A stretch of 64,000 nt of DNA from Solenopsis invicta (taxonomy: Eukaryota; Arthropoda; Insecta; Hymenoptera; Formicidae): assembly GCF_016802725.1 (NCBI RefSeq), contig NC_052670.1:15219641-15283640 (forward strand), in the 5' to 3' direction. The notes beneath the pieces were generated by a model. The model worked only from the letters and a program-made list of their open reading frames with translations. It searched no databases and was not told the DNA's origin. A program made the position numbers and the translations under genes. This document shows, in pieces, positions 48,396 to 57,419 of the stretch (positions are counted from its first letter, which is position 1; each line of letters opens with the position of its first letter).

Positions 48396-48751
48396 CTCGC
48401 TTCGAGATCCGTGTTTTTATCTTGCAGGGATTTAGTATTCGCTTCGGAAAAGCTTAATTTGTCATATGTACTGTTGAGAGCCTCCTGCGTGTTGGACAGA
48501 TTGTTCTCGTACTTGGCCTTGATATGAAAAATCTCCCCCTTCAATTGGAAATTCTCGGACTCCAGCAAACATCTTTCCGCGGTGCATTTTCTTAGAAGCT
48601 TTTGATAACCTTCTAGAGCAATGTTGAAATTCTCTATCTTTTGTTCTGTATCTTGCTCTAGCTCCTGATTCGATAACTCGATTTCACGGAGAATATTGAA
48701 ACACTTGTAACATTGCTGTGTAACGGAGACGTTTTCGGCCGCCGCTTCCAT
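48396..48751 (-). CDS. Coiled-coil gene, unit A, exon 1 (start uncertain)
   Basis: The first recognisable coding exon on minus. The donor is GCGAG|GTACATT at 48,396/48,395. The open frame extends up to about 48,781, but the ATG used in unit B is altered here (ATTGTCG instead of ATGTTG). I place the start at the next in-frame ATG, before EAAAENVSVTQQCYKC. Two Cys follow (QQCYKCF), then a predicted coiled coil from about residue 25 to the end. Exons 1, 2 and 3 of unit A join to 828 bp, about 275 residues plus stop, with no internal stop. Lost conservation of the start may mean a shortened N-terminus, a new upstream splice, or an early pseudogene. Confidence 0.55.
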
Positions 48752-48857
48752 CTTTCTTTCGTTGTTAGGTGAATTCGACAATATAGGAGATTTGTTCTCT
48801 GGGTATCCTTACAAGAGAATAGAGCGCGTGTTTATTATCCTTAATTTATTACAAAAT

Positions 48858-49221
48858 GCTGGCAAAAAATGTTTATTTAAAAAAAACAAATATATAATAA
48901 ATATTAAACAAATGTTAAATAAATGTTAAACAAATATTTTCCCTAAATCATTATTTTAAAAATTTAATTGATGTTAAATAAATATTTAATAAATATTTTT
49001 GTTATAATTGTCCAATGAAAAATTAATATTAAATAAATATTAAAAAAACATTTTAAAAATATTGTGTGCTGATTAGGGATATTCTAATTTTATATAAATA
49101 ATTTTGAAAATTAACTTTTTTTTAATTTATGTTAATTTAATCTTAACGTAACTAAATTAATTTTATATCCATTAACTTTAACTCAATGTAGTTAAAAAAT
49201 TTATTAACTTACTCAACCCTG
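48858..49221. mobile_element. hAT-like insert upstream of unit A exon 1
   Basis: Absent from units B and C, where TTTATTACAAA runs directly into CTTTAATGRTACAGAG. ACAAAAT lies on both sides (48,851-48,857 and 49,222-49,228). The right end, complemented, reads CAGGGTTGAGTAAGTTAATA, the start and subterminal style of many hAT elements. The left end does not mirror it, so the element is truncated or composite. A relative lies near 56,340-56,470. Confidence 0.7.
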
Positions 49222-49349
49222 ACAAAATGAATCTTTAATGGTACAGAGAATGGACTGATCCGTTCGGCTACCGGAATGCAAGAGAGATAGCAAAATTTGT
49301 TTCTACCATGTGGTATTCGAGTCATTATGTAAGTAGAAAGGTAGATGTA

Positions 49350-49538
49350 CAGTCGCGGTCATTAGAGTTGCGACATTTTTTCTTTGATGGTTTTTGGAAT
49401 GTAGACTTGCTCATCGAGCAGCAAACGTAATTGGTTCTTACCTGTGCATCCAACCAATTACGTTCGCCGCTCAATGAGCAAGTCTACATTCCCAAAACCA
49501 TTGCTGAAAAAGTGTCGCTACTCATATGCAGGCGACTG
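49350..49538. mobile_element. TA-flanked palindromic Tc1/mariner-type MITE
   Basis: The left end reads CAGTCGCGGTCATTAGAGTT and the right end, complemented, reads CAGTCGCCTGCATATGAGTA. The centre folds strongly (GTAGACTTGCTCATCGAGCA against GTAGACTTGCTCATTGAGCG). TA is present at both sides. It is related to 50,773-50,961 and 59,365-59,513. Confidence 0.88.
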
Positions 49539-49540
49539 TA

Positions 49541-50518
49541 CAGTGCGTTGCATTGATGCCTGGGGTACCGATTTTAGGGACCACGTTTCTTTCTTTGTTA
49601 TTTTTATATTCATGACCGAATGCTGCGCATAGACATAGGATCTATAGACCGAGCATTCGAGGAGTGGGGGTAAAGTTCTCGCGTAAAAAACTAGAAAGAG
49701 ATAGCCTGCTTTGGACCACTATTCTGTCTTTGTCTAATGACGCGCGTGGGGTACAGTAAAGGTAACGAAACTCTCGGTAAGGTTAGGGAAAGAGAAAAGG
49801 GAAATGTAAGTGAATGTGAAAAAAGAATGAAGGAAAATTGAAAAGCATTGGAAAAAGTGCCAAAATATAGAATTATATATAATGTAAAATTGTGTATTAA
49901 AATTTAAACAATAAAGTATTGAATAAACATTTAAAACACCTGGCATAACAGTAATAAAAAAATTAACCCTGCTGATCTTTATATATATCTATATATATAA
50001 TATATGTTATTGATTTTTAAATAAAATGAGTTTTGTGAATTTAGATCTTATTCGTCTAATTTTGTTATTCTTAGAAGCAGCATAATGATGTATACAAAGA
50101 GTGAAAAACTTTTCTAAGAGAATACGAATCAATTGATTTCTATGATCCATCAATGGAGCTTGATTAAAAATCATGTTCCTATTCAGTAAATAAATTATTT
50201 ATTCTTAGTTTTATTAATGTTAAATTTATCAGTTTCTTTATTACGTTTGTAGACGTCAAAATAAAAAAATAAAAAATAAAAAAAAAACAAGTGAAGATTC
50301 CCCACGCGCGTCATTAGACAAAGACAGAATAGTGGTCCAAAGCTTGCTATCTCTTTCTAGTTTTTCACGCCCCCACTCCTCGAATGCTCGGTCTATAGAT
50401 CCTATGTCTATGATGCTGCGTCAACGTTTACCGCAGCATTCGTTCATGAACGTAAAAATAACCAAGAAAGAAACGTGGTCCCTAAAATCGGTACTCCAGA
50501 CATCAATGCAACGCACTG
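49541..50518. mobile_element. 978-bp element with about 215-bp terminal inverted repeats
   Basis: The left arm (49,541 to about 49,753) and right arm (about 50,303-50,518) are near-identical reverse complements, starting CAGTGCGTTGCATTGATGCC and passing GGGACCACGTTTCTTTCTT, CATAGACATAGGATC, CGAGCATTCGAGGAGTGGGG and ACTATTCTGTCTTTGTC. The flanking target is TA; the left TA is shared with the preceding MITE. The interior is AT-rich without a transposase. The same outer ends make the short element at 52,393-52,578. Confidence 0.9.
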
Positions 50519-50530
50519 TACCAATCCCGT

Positions 50531-50769
50531 GGATGCGCAGTAGCGGCCAATCAAAACGTGACCAGAAATGCTACAATTCAATAGAGACTCTCTTATAAGA
50601 GGGTGCTTAATAAAGTATCTAATAAAGGTATTTAATAAGAGAGATCCTCTAATAGAGAGTCTCTACAATTCTTTTTATATTAGATAACGAATGTCTGTTC
50701 CTTCTGGTCACTTCTTAATTGGCTCAGTACTATACCTACCTACTACACGTGACGTTATCATGCGCAATA
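50531..50769. repeat. Conserved upstream block of the units with CCAAT and CRE-like motifs
   Basis: GTGGATGCGCAGTAGC, CCAATCA, TGCTACAATTCAATAGAGAC, a TCTAATAA-rich centre and CTACACGTGACGTTATCATG recur at 55,491-55,720 and 59,163-59,368. The block has inverted-repeat character (GCCAATCA..ACCAGAAA against GAGCCAATTA..ACCAGAAG). Without later insertions it would sit several hundred bases upstream of exon 1 in each unit. It may be a promoter element or an old MITE carried by the duplication. Confidence 0.6.
50745..50766. promoter_or_regulatory. CACGTGACGT(C/T)ATCATGCGCA motif, conserved in three units
   Basis: An E-box-like CACGTG overlaps a CRE-like TGACGTCA, followed by TGCGCA. It is intact as TGACGTCA at about 55,690-55,711 and mutated to TGATGTCA at about 59,343-59,363. 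The location upstream of each gene copy suggests a promoter site, but binding is inferred from the motif only. Confidence 0.35.
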
Positions 50770-50772
50770 ATA

Positions 50773-50961
50773 CAGTGGTAAACAGAATAGTTGCGATACT
50801 CTTTTTTCGATGGATTTTAGAACACAGCCTTGCTCATCGAACGATGAACGTAATTGCTTGGCTCCACAGGTGAAAACCAATTATGTTCAATCACTTGGTG
50901 AGCAGGCTACATTTCGAAAACCATCGAAAAAAAAGTGTCGCAACTATTCTGTCCACCACTG
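50773..50961. mobile_element. TA-flanked palindromic MITE, CAGTGGTNNACAGAATAG ends
   Basis: The left end reads CAGTGGTAAACAGAATAGTT and the right end, complemented, reads CAGTGGTGGACAGAATAGTT; both then read GCGAYACTYTTTTTTCGATGG. TA on both sides (50,771-50,772 and 50,962-50,963). The centre carries GCTCATCGA and AATTATGTTCAATCACTTGG blocks shared with 49,350-49,538. An internally deleted copy occupies the same position in unit C. Confidence 0.9.
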
Positions 50962-51786
50962 TATACCTGTCTATTTACATTATTGGGCGAGTGCCGCAGT
51001 ATGTTCCTGAACCTACTGAGCGCAATGCAGTGGGGGCGTTGCTTGGTGAACAAATAGCTCTTACCGTAATCCGGTGGCCGTAGGTATAAAGTAGAGTCCC
51101 TAGAAATAGGAGTCTGGACAATGTTATTCAATTTTTCATTGGCTTTGAGCAATGTGGCAGAACCAATTAATCCTTTTATATCTTCACTTATATATCATTA
51201 GGTTTGTTCGCGTTGTTTGTAATTGCCAAAAATTTTTGCACATTTGAAACAAAATAAAAATATGTTCGAGCATAGGAAAGAGAGAGAGACAATAAAAATA
51301 CTGAATCCAAAAAGTGCAAATAATGCGAACAGACCTATTATGGTTATAGGAAAATACATATATAGAAAAGTTGATGTAGAGTTGTAGAAAAACATTATTT
51401 TTTCATGGAATTTTTATTATTATTAAACAATAATGCATTTTTATACTACAAAATAGTACAAAGATATTAAAGAAACAGAAAGATATTATAGTATGATTTA
51501 ATGAGTAATACCAAATAATAATTTTATGTAATTAAAAATATTGTTTCATGAAAAAAGCCACTGATTCCTCTTTGAAAACCATCGATAATCGGTAAAAAAA
51601 AAAAAAAAAATGTCGATAACTAAAACTATCGATAACAATCGACAGTGTTATCGATAATTTTCCACCTCTACTTGCTGTGTGCAGTCTGAATCAGAGTGTC
51701 ATAATACTTGTTGTAAAGGTATCTTACTCTCTCGAACAAGCGTTCGAGGTTGAAAATCTTTATCTTAAGCTTGTTAATATGATCAA

Positions 51787-51958
51787 TCAGACTTTGTCCT
51801 GGTAATTTCTGTTTTGCCGAATCCAGATTTCTTTTAACCGATGAATTTTACTCTCCAGACAATGAATGTTACTCTGCAGACTAGAAACTGACTCTAATAT
51901 CTTTGAATTGTACGTAAATATGCATTGTTTTTGTAGGTTTGAGGACTTCCGTTGCAAT
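51787..51958 (-). CDS. Coiled-coil gene, unit B, exon 3 (frameshifted)
   Basis: The acceptor TGCTTCAG matches unit A. The frame joins exon 2 in phase 2 and reads LQRKSSNLQKQC, then ..ILESVSSLQSNIHCLESKIHR, then departs from the unit A peptide after LKE and stops at TGA (51,787-51,789). The next frame continues the ancestral sequence (NLDSAKQKLP ..KIFNLER), so a single-base indel caused the break. A second shift near the C-terminus is needed to regain the final TQQVEVENYR. The product, if made, would be about 236 residues with a shortened coiled coil. Confidence 0.5.
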
Positions 51959-52392
51959 CTGAAGCAAACAATAAATATTAATCGTTAACAGGATTTATCT
52001 TTATTTGCCGAGAAGAGTTTCGGCATTTATACGCTTCTTAGGGCTATGTTCAAAAATTCTACTCGTCGGATAAATTAACTTTGAGTATCAGGATGAAGAA
52101 AGCTTGAGATTTCTTAAGATTTCTTCATTTTGATTGGTCACTCAAAGTTACTTTACCCGACGAGTAGAATTTTCGAACGCAACCTAGCAAGAGTGTGATG
52201 GTTGTTGCCCCGAAGAACCCGAAATTCTTTGGTACAAATCGAAAAAAAAATACAGCGGGGAAAACTGATTTTGCTGAAACAGGCACCATTCAACCGAATC
52301 AGTATAATTGAGCATCGCCTAAAAAATTTTTATGATTCTGTAACCCCAATTTAAAGATATTTAAATGCTGTAAATGTCGGTAATTTTTGGTA

Positions 52393-52578
52393 CAGTGCGT
52401 TGCATTGATGCCTGGGGTACCGATTTTAAGGACCACATTTCTTTCTTAGTTATTTTTACGTTTCTGACCAAATGCTGCTGTCAACGATCACCGCAACATT
52501 CAGTCATGAACATAAAAATAATCAAGAAAGAAACGTGGTCCCTAAAATCAGTACCCCAGGCATCAATGCAACGCACTG
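52393..52578. mobile_element. Palindromic MITE with CAGTGCGTTGCATTGATG ends, empty site known
   Basis: The left half CAGTGCGTTGCATTGATGCC, GGTACCGATTTTA and GACCACATTTCTTTCTT is mirrored by the right half (AAAGAAACGTGGTCCC, GGCATCAATGCAACGCACTG). TA is on both sides. Unit C has the uninterrupted site (CCAGGTACTTTAGCA, about 57,937-57,951). It is a short derivative of 49,541-50,518. The 70-codon frame across it is an artefact. Confidence 0.92.
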
Positions 52579-53140
52579 TACTTTAGCATTCTTTTAAGGT
52601 TGGTTTATAATAGCCGATACCGTAAAAAATTGACCAATCATAGTCGATTATTCTTCTGAAAATCTACTATAATTAGCTAGTTTCTTACGGTTACGGCTAT
52701 TATAAACCTATTATTTATTCTTTGTCTTTCTCGAAATTTCATTCCTACAGAGTGACAATTGAGCTTGTGCAATTTATTGTGTAATTTTTCAATCTACGAG
52801 ATTTTATAGAATAATGGACATCGATATCTAACGAATAATAATATAATAATTAATATCACACATAATGTAATGATTTTTCCATAGATGTAAAAGAATAGAT
52901 CTAGAATTTAAGAAAGAGAGCAATAACAAACAAAATATACAATTTCATTATTTTAGATTGAATTTGAAGCTTGAATAAAGACAGCAACGATTTAAAGATG
53001 TTTCGCAAAGTAAATAAAAAGAAATAAATAATGTTTAGATCGCATCAATAGGTGTTAGTACTTATTTATTTTGCAAGTAAGAGACACGGTGGGCAACTCG
53101 TCTGACGGAGTTAAAAACAGAGTGCGATGTGTTGTATGTA

Positions 53141-53523
53141 CGCATAGACATAAGATCTCTAGACTGAGCTATCAAAAAGTGGGAGTAATGCTCGGATAGA
53201 AAAAGACGGACTATGTGGATTGAAAGAGATTATTAAGCGTTAAAAGAGAATATTAAGAATTGAAAGAGAATATTAAGCATTTTGTTATCGAAATAGTACT
53301 TGATACACAATGTGCTCAGGTATTTGTTATTATGTGTTACTTTTGTTCTTACTCCTCGTTCCTCTTTCAACTCCCTCGCATAGACACTGTATGTTTTGTA
53401 CACATGCGCGAACGAGAGAGAACGCAGGGTCACAGACACAGTCCGTCTTAATTCTACCCGAGCATTACCCCCACTCCTCAAAAACCCGAGAATCGCTCAG
53501 TCTAGAGATTCTATGTCTATGGT
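53141..53523. mobile_element. 383-bp inverted-repeat element beside the exon 2 donor of unit B
   Basis: The left end reads CATAGACATAAGATCTCTAG and the right end, complemented, reads CATAGACATAGAATCTCTAG; both continue with ACTGAGC, and inner blocks GTAATGCTCGG and AAGACGGACT match too. The insertion splits TTGTATGTACCTCGC of unit A, with TGTA on both sides. It begins only a few bases into intron 2, leaving donor GAG|GTACA intact. A relative is embedded in each arm of 49,541-50,518. Confidence 0.85.
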
Positions 53524-53528
53524 TGTAC

Positions 53529-53705
53529 CTCGCTTCGAGATCCTTGTATTTATCTTGCAAGGATTTAGTATATGTTTCGAAAAAGCTTAATTTGTTATGT
53601 GTTTCGTTGAGCGCCTCCCGCATGTTGGACAGATCGTTCTCATACTTGGCCTTGATATTAGAGACCTCCTGCTTCAATTGGGAATTCTCGGACTCCAGCA
53701 AACAT
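53529..53705 (-). CDS. Coiled-coil gene, unit B, exon 2 (177 bp)
   Basis: Same length, phase and boundaries as unit A exon 2: acceptor CCGCGGACAG, donor GCGAG|GTACAA. Encodes CLLESENSQLKQEVSNIKAK to ..KYKDLEAR with no stop, a heptad helix. It is closer to exon 1 of its own unit than unit A exon 2 is in places (CLLESENS), consistent with exon duplication before unit duplication or with conversion between exons. The donor is retained although a transposon lies just downstream. Confidence 0.6.
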
Positions 53706-54056
53706 CTGTCCGCGGAAGATAGAATAATTAGACATTGATATCTAACGAATAATAGTATAATAATTAATATCACACAGAACGTAATGATTCTCCTATAAAT
53801 GTAAAAAAATAGATCTACATTTTTAAGAAAGAGCAGTAATAAACAAAATATACAATTTGATTATTTTAGATTGAATTAAATTGAAGTTTGAATAAAGACG
53901 GCGACTATTTAAAGATGTGGCGCAAAGTAAATAAAAAGAAATATAATGTTTAGATCGAATCGGTACGTGTTAGTACCTGTTTATTTTGCAAGTAAGAGAC
54001 AAGGTAGGCAGTTTGCTTGACGGAGTTCAAAACAAAATGTGACATGTTGTACGTAC

Positions 54057-54418
54057 CTTGTTTCGTCATCCTTATTTCTATCTTGTAGGGATTTAGTATT
54101 CGCTTCGAAAAAGTTTAATTTGTTATGTGTTTCGTTGAGAGCCTCCCGCATGTTGAACAGATCGTTTTCGTACTTGGCCTTGATATCAGAGATCTCCTGC
54201 TTCAATCGAGAATTCTCGGATTCCAACAAACACTTATCCGCGACGCATTTTTTTAGAAAACTTAGAAAATCTCCTAGAGCAATGTTGAAATTCTTTAGCT
54301 TCTGATACGATAACTTGATTATACGGCGGTTATTGAAACACTCGTGACATTGCTGTGTAACGGATACGTTTTTCGTCGCCGCTGCCGTCTTCCTTTCGTT
54401 GTTAGGTAAAATCAACAT
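54057..54418 (-). CDS. Coiled-coil gene, unit B, exon 1 with ATG
   Basis: Starts at ATG (54,416-54,418) and reads MLILPNNERKTAAATKNVSV, then TQQCHECFNN, then a coiled coil from about residue 35 (LLESENSRLKQEISDIKAKY ..SLQDRNKDDETR), ending at donor CAAG|GTACGTAC. 362 bp, ending in phase 2 like the other copies. This is the best-preserved start in the array: the first dozen residues and the Cys pair (QQC.EC / QQC.KC) are shared with unit A. No signal peptide or membrane segment is present. Exons 1 and 2 together give about 180 intact codons before the damaged exon 3. Confidence 0.6.
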
Positions 54419-54603
54419 TGTAGGATCTTTGTTTTTTGGGTCCCTTTACAACAGAATAGAGCGCGTGTTCACTATACTTAATTTATTACAAAGTAAAACT
54501 TTAATGATACAGAGAGTCGACTGATCCGTTCGGCTGCCGGAATGTAAAAGAGAGAGAGCAAAATTTGTTTCTACCACGTGGTGGTCACAGAACATGATGT
54601 ATG

Positions 54604-55348
54604 TAAAGTCACTAGATTAATAAAGTACCGCAATTCATAAGACTCAATAGGTTTGTTCGAGTTGCTTGAAATCCCCAAAAATTTTTGCACTCGAGATGAG
54701 ATAAATATATATTCGACCGTGAAAAAGAGAGAGACGACGAAGAAATTAATTCAAAAAGGGCAACAACACGAACAGGCCTAATGTATAAGGATTTGGAGCC
54801 AAAATGGCGTCGGAAAGTGTAAAGAGTGCACACTTTCATAATGTATGTATCTACACATTAAGTGCAATTATTTACCGTGAGACACCGTGAGATGCGCTAG
54901 ATCTGTTGTGTTATTGTTGTACTCTGAGAAATTAAACGTTTAGAAACATGCCTAATTTTGAATAAATTAAAACCTTTAGACTTTATTGAAGTGTTTTTAA
55001 ATAATTGTCGTACAGACTTTGTGCCATCATGCCACAATATTGTTGTTAAACTTATCAAAACATTTATTATAGGACGCATCCATTTTACCTTAAAAAATAT
55101 ATATTAATATTAACACATATAGTATACGCATATATAATATGAACGCATATTGAACACATACAGTAGTAAAAGCGTTGCAATAAAGTCATATGTGAATAAG
55201 AACCATTGTAAATAAAATTAATTTATATAGTTTATGATTTTCTTTCTTATTTAAATACATTTATACACATATGCACGTTTTAAATGTGTCGCATGTTGGA
55301 GCCAAAATGGCGGAATGATTGCGGTACTTTATAAATCTAGTGACTTTA
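54604..55348. mobile_element. 745-bp hAT-like element with 8-bp target duplication
   Basis: GATGTATG flanks both sides (54,596-54,603 and 55,349-55,356). The ends read TAAAGTCACTAGATTAATAA and, complemented, TAAAGTCACTAGATTTATAA, continuing with AGTACCGCAAT. TAAAG fits the YARNG start of hAT elements, and an 8-bp duplication is typical. GGAGCCAAAATGGCG appears near each end. Short minus frames inside (54,612-54,839 and 54,897-55,079) are not recognised as transposase, so it is probably non-autonomous. It is absent from units A and C. Confidence 0.88.
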
Positions 55349-55735
55349 GATGTATGTAGTAAGTAGAAAGGTGGGTAAGTGATCATTGACGCAGCATTTG
55401 GTCTTAAACGTAAAAGTAACTACGGAAGAAACGTGATCACTAAAATCGAATCTCAGGCATTAAGAGCTGCGCTCTGTACAGTGGGTGCGCGGTAGCTACC
55501 AATCAGAAAGTAACCAGAAATGCTACAATTCAATAGAAACCTTCTATTAAGAAGGTCTCTAATAAGGTATCTAATGAAAGTATCTAATAAGAGAGATCAT
55601 CTAATAAAGTGTCTCTACAATTCAATTCTTTTTATATTAACAAATGTTTGTTTTTTCTAGTCACTTTTTAATTGGCTCATATACCTACTTACGTCACTAC
55701 ACGTGACGTCATCATGCGCAATGGTACATACAGGG

Positions 55736-56935
55736 GGGCTATTCTTTAAATAGTTGCGTATACGTAAAGCAAGTTGCGAATGTTTGCAATGGAAAATCCC
55801 TAGAACGATATTCTTGACAATCGTAACGTGCAACGTATACGTAACTTTGCGTATACGATGCAACGAATGGGTCGTACCATTTATTTCAAGAAAAACGTAT
55901 ACGTTTCACACATGAAGAAGATAAAAAAAAGCAAAAGTAGTCATGAATTTAGATGATATTGTAATAAATACACCGATTATGGGTGTAAATTTAACCTATT
56001 CAACTATACCCGCGGAATAGTTTTCTATCCCAATTTTGATAAGTTTTAAGAATAAAATGAATTTGAAAAAGTTGGTATTTTTTATTTAATGTATAATATT
56101 TTGAAGCCGAAAGGTAATTTTTATTACAACTGTAACAAAAAATAAAGTTTGTTAAAAGACTCTAAGTAACACAAATAAAGATCGAATTACTTCTAATTTT
56201 CGACATTAACTTTAGGATTTTTTTTCTAACAATAATCTTAGATTACAATTCAGTTATATTTTAAAGAGACATGCATGTTGCATAATTGTATGTGCTGGAG
56301 CACGTTTCTTGCAAGCATAGTTAAGAGTTATTATATATAAAAAATACATTTCAAAATTAATTTTTTATTTAACTTATATTAATTAAAATTAATTTTATGA
56401 GTCATTAACTTTAACTTAATTCAATTACAAAAATATAATATATAAATTTATCTTAATTATAAAGAATTACAAAGTTCCATTATGAAGTATTATGTATTTA
56501 AAGTATTATAATAAATTATATTATAACATATATTATAAAATTATAGTTAATAAGAAGCATTTTTATAATAAGTACTTATAATAAATAATTTAAATAAATC
56601 TTTTAGCTTCAAAATTTAATTATTGCAGATATAAAAATACCAACTTCTTAAAATTCATTTTATTTTTAAAACTCTTATCAAAATTTGAAATGAGAAAATT
56701 ATCCCATGGATATAATTAAAAAGATAAAATTTGGCCAGTATAATAGAGAGTTGAGTTTATAAGTAGCTCTTTTTATTTTTGTATTTACATACATTTTTCC
56801 TTTAAGTTCTATCTTCTTTTTTGTTATTAATATATGACGTACTATCTTTTCATACACGTCGTATCTTTAAACCATATTTGTTGAAAGGATCATATATTTT
56901 CCCGACGTTGCCAAATGTAAATCAGTGTAAATCAG
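55736..56935. other. Spacer between units B and C
   Basis: Not shared with the A/B junction. It contains a GTATACG-rich patch (55,767-55,900: GCGTATACGTAA, ACGTATACGTAACTTTGCG, AAACGTATACGTTT), then AT-rich DNA. At 56,340-56,470 it resembles the hAT-like insert at 48,858-49,221 (TCATTAACTTTAACTTAATT). No gene was recognised. Confidence 0.5.
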
Positions 56936-56966
56936 GTTCGAGGACTTCTGTTGCAATCTGAAGCAA

Positions 56967-57101
56967 CTCGTACAGCACGTAATATTGCAATCTAACAACA
57001 ATATTGCTGCAATATTGCTGTAATATTACAATATCGCTGTAATATTACTGCGATATTGTAATATTGTTGCAATATTGTTGCAATATTACGTGCTGTGCGG
57101 G
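56967..57101. mobile_element. AATATTG-rich hairpin MITE at the unit C acceptor
   Basis: The ends read TACAGCACGTAATATTGCAA and, complemented, GCACAGCACGTAATATTGCA. Inside are alternating CAATATTG blocks, so the whole 135 bp folds. Units A and B have the uninterrupted sequence CTGAAGCRAACAATAAATG. The insertion lies six bases outside the old splice acceptor. Confidence 0.88.
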
Positions 57102-57419
57102 AAATAATAAATGTTAATCGTCAACAGGATTTATTTTTAATTGCCGGAAAGAGAGTCTCGATATTTATACGCTTTTTAGAGTTGCGTTCGTGAAGAAATC
57201 TCAAGATTTCTTCATCCTGATTTGTCACTTAAAGTTACTCTACTCGACGAGTAGGATTTTTGAATGCAGCCTAACGAAAATGTGATGGTTGTCGCCTCGA
57301 GGAACTCGAAATTCTTCGATACAAAAAAAATACAGCGGGGGAAACTGACTTTGCCGAAACAGGCGTCATTCAACTAAACCAGCATAATTGAGCATCGCCA
57401 GCAATAATTTAACATAAGA

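Larger units (their letters stand above)
45505..51085 (-). repeat. Tandem array unit A
   Basis: This segment is homologous to 51,086 onward, at an offset of about 5.6 kb. It runs from GTCCCTAAAAATAGGAGTCT through the 3' end, exons, introns and upstream part of a minus-strand coiled-coil gene to the start of unit B. Introns and flanks match as well as exons, so this is a segmental tandem duplication, not a retrocopy. Unit A has its own insertions at 46,798, 48,181, 48,858, 49,350 and 49,541. Confidence 0.85.
51086..55735 (-). repeat. Tandem array unit B
   Basis: Homologous to unit A at an offset of about 5.6 kb: 3' flank from 51,088, terminal exon 51,787-51,958, middle exon 53,529-53,705, first exon 54,057-54,418, upstream block 55,491-55,720. 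Its own insertions are at 52,393, 53,141 and 54,604. It lacks the A-specific inserts and so defines their empty sites. Confidence 0.85.

Noticed and set aside
52374..52586. 70-codon plus frame
   Set aside because: Entirely within the palindromic MITE 52,393-52,578.
53233..53738. Plus- and minus-strand frames inside and beside the element at 53,141-53,523
   Set aside because: Shadows of the minus-strand coiled-coil exon or of transposon sequence.
54897..55079. 60-codon minus frame in the hAT-like element, considered as a transposase remnant
   Set aside because: No DDE, BED or other recognisable transposase motif; too short.
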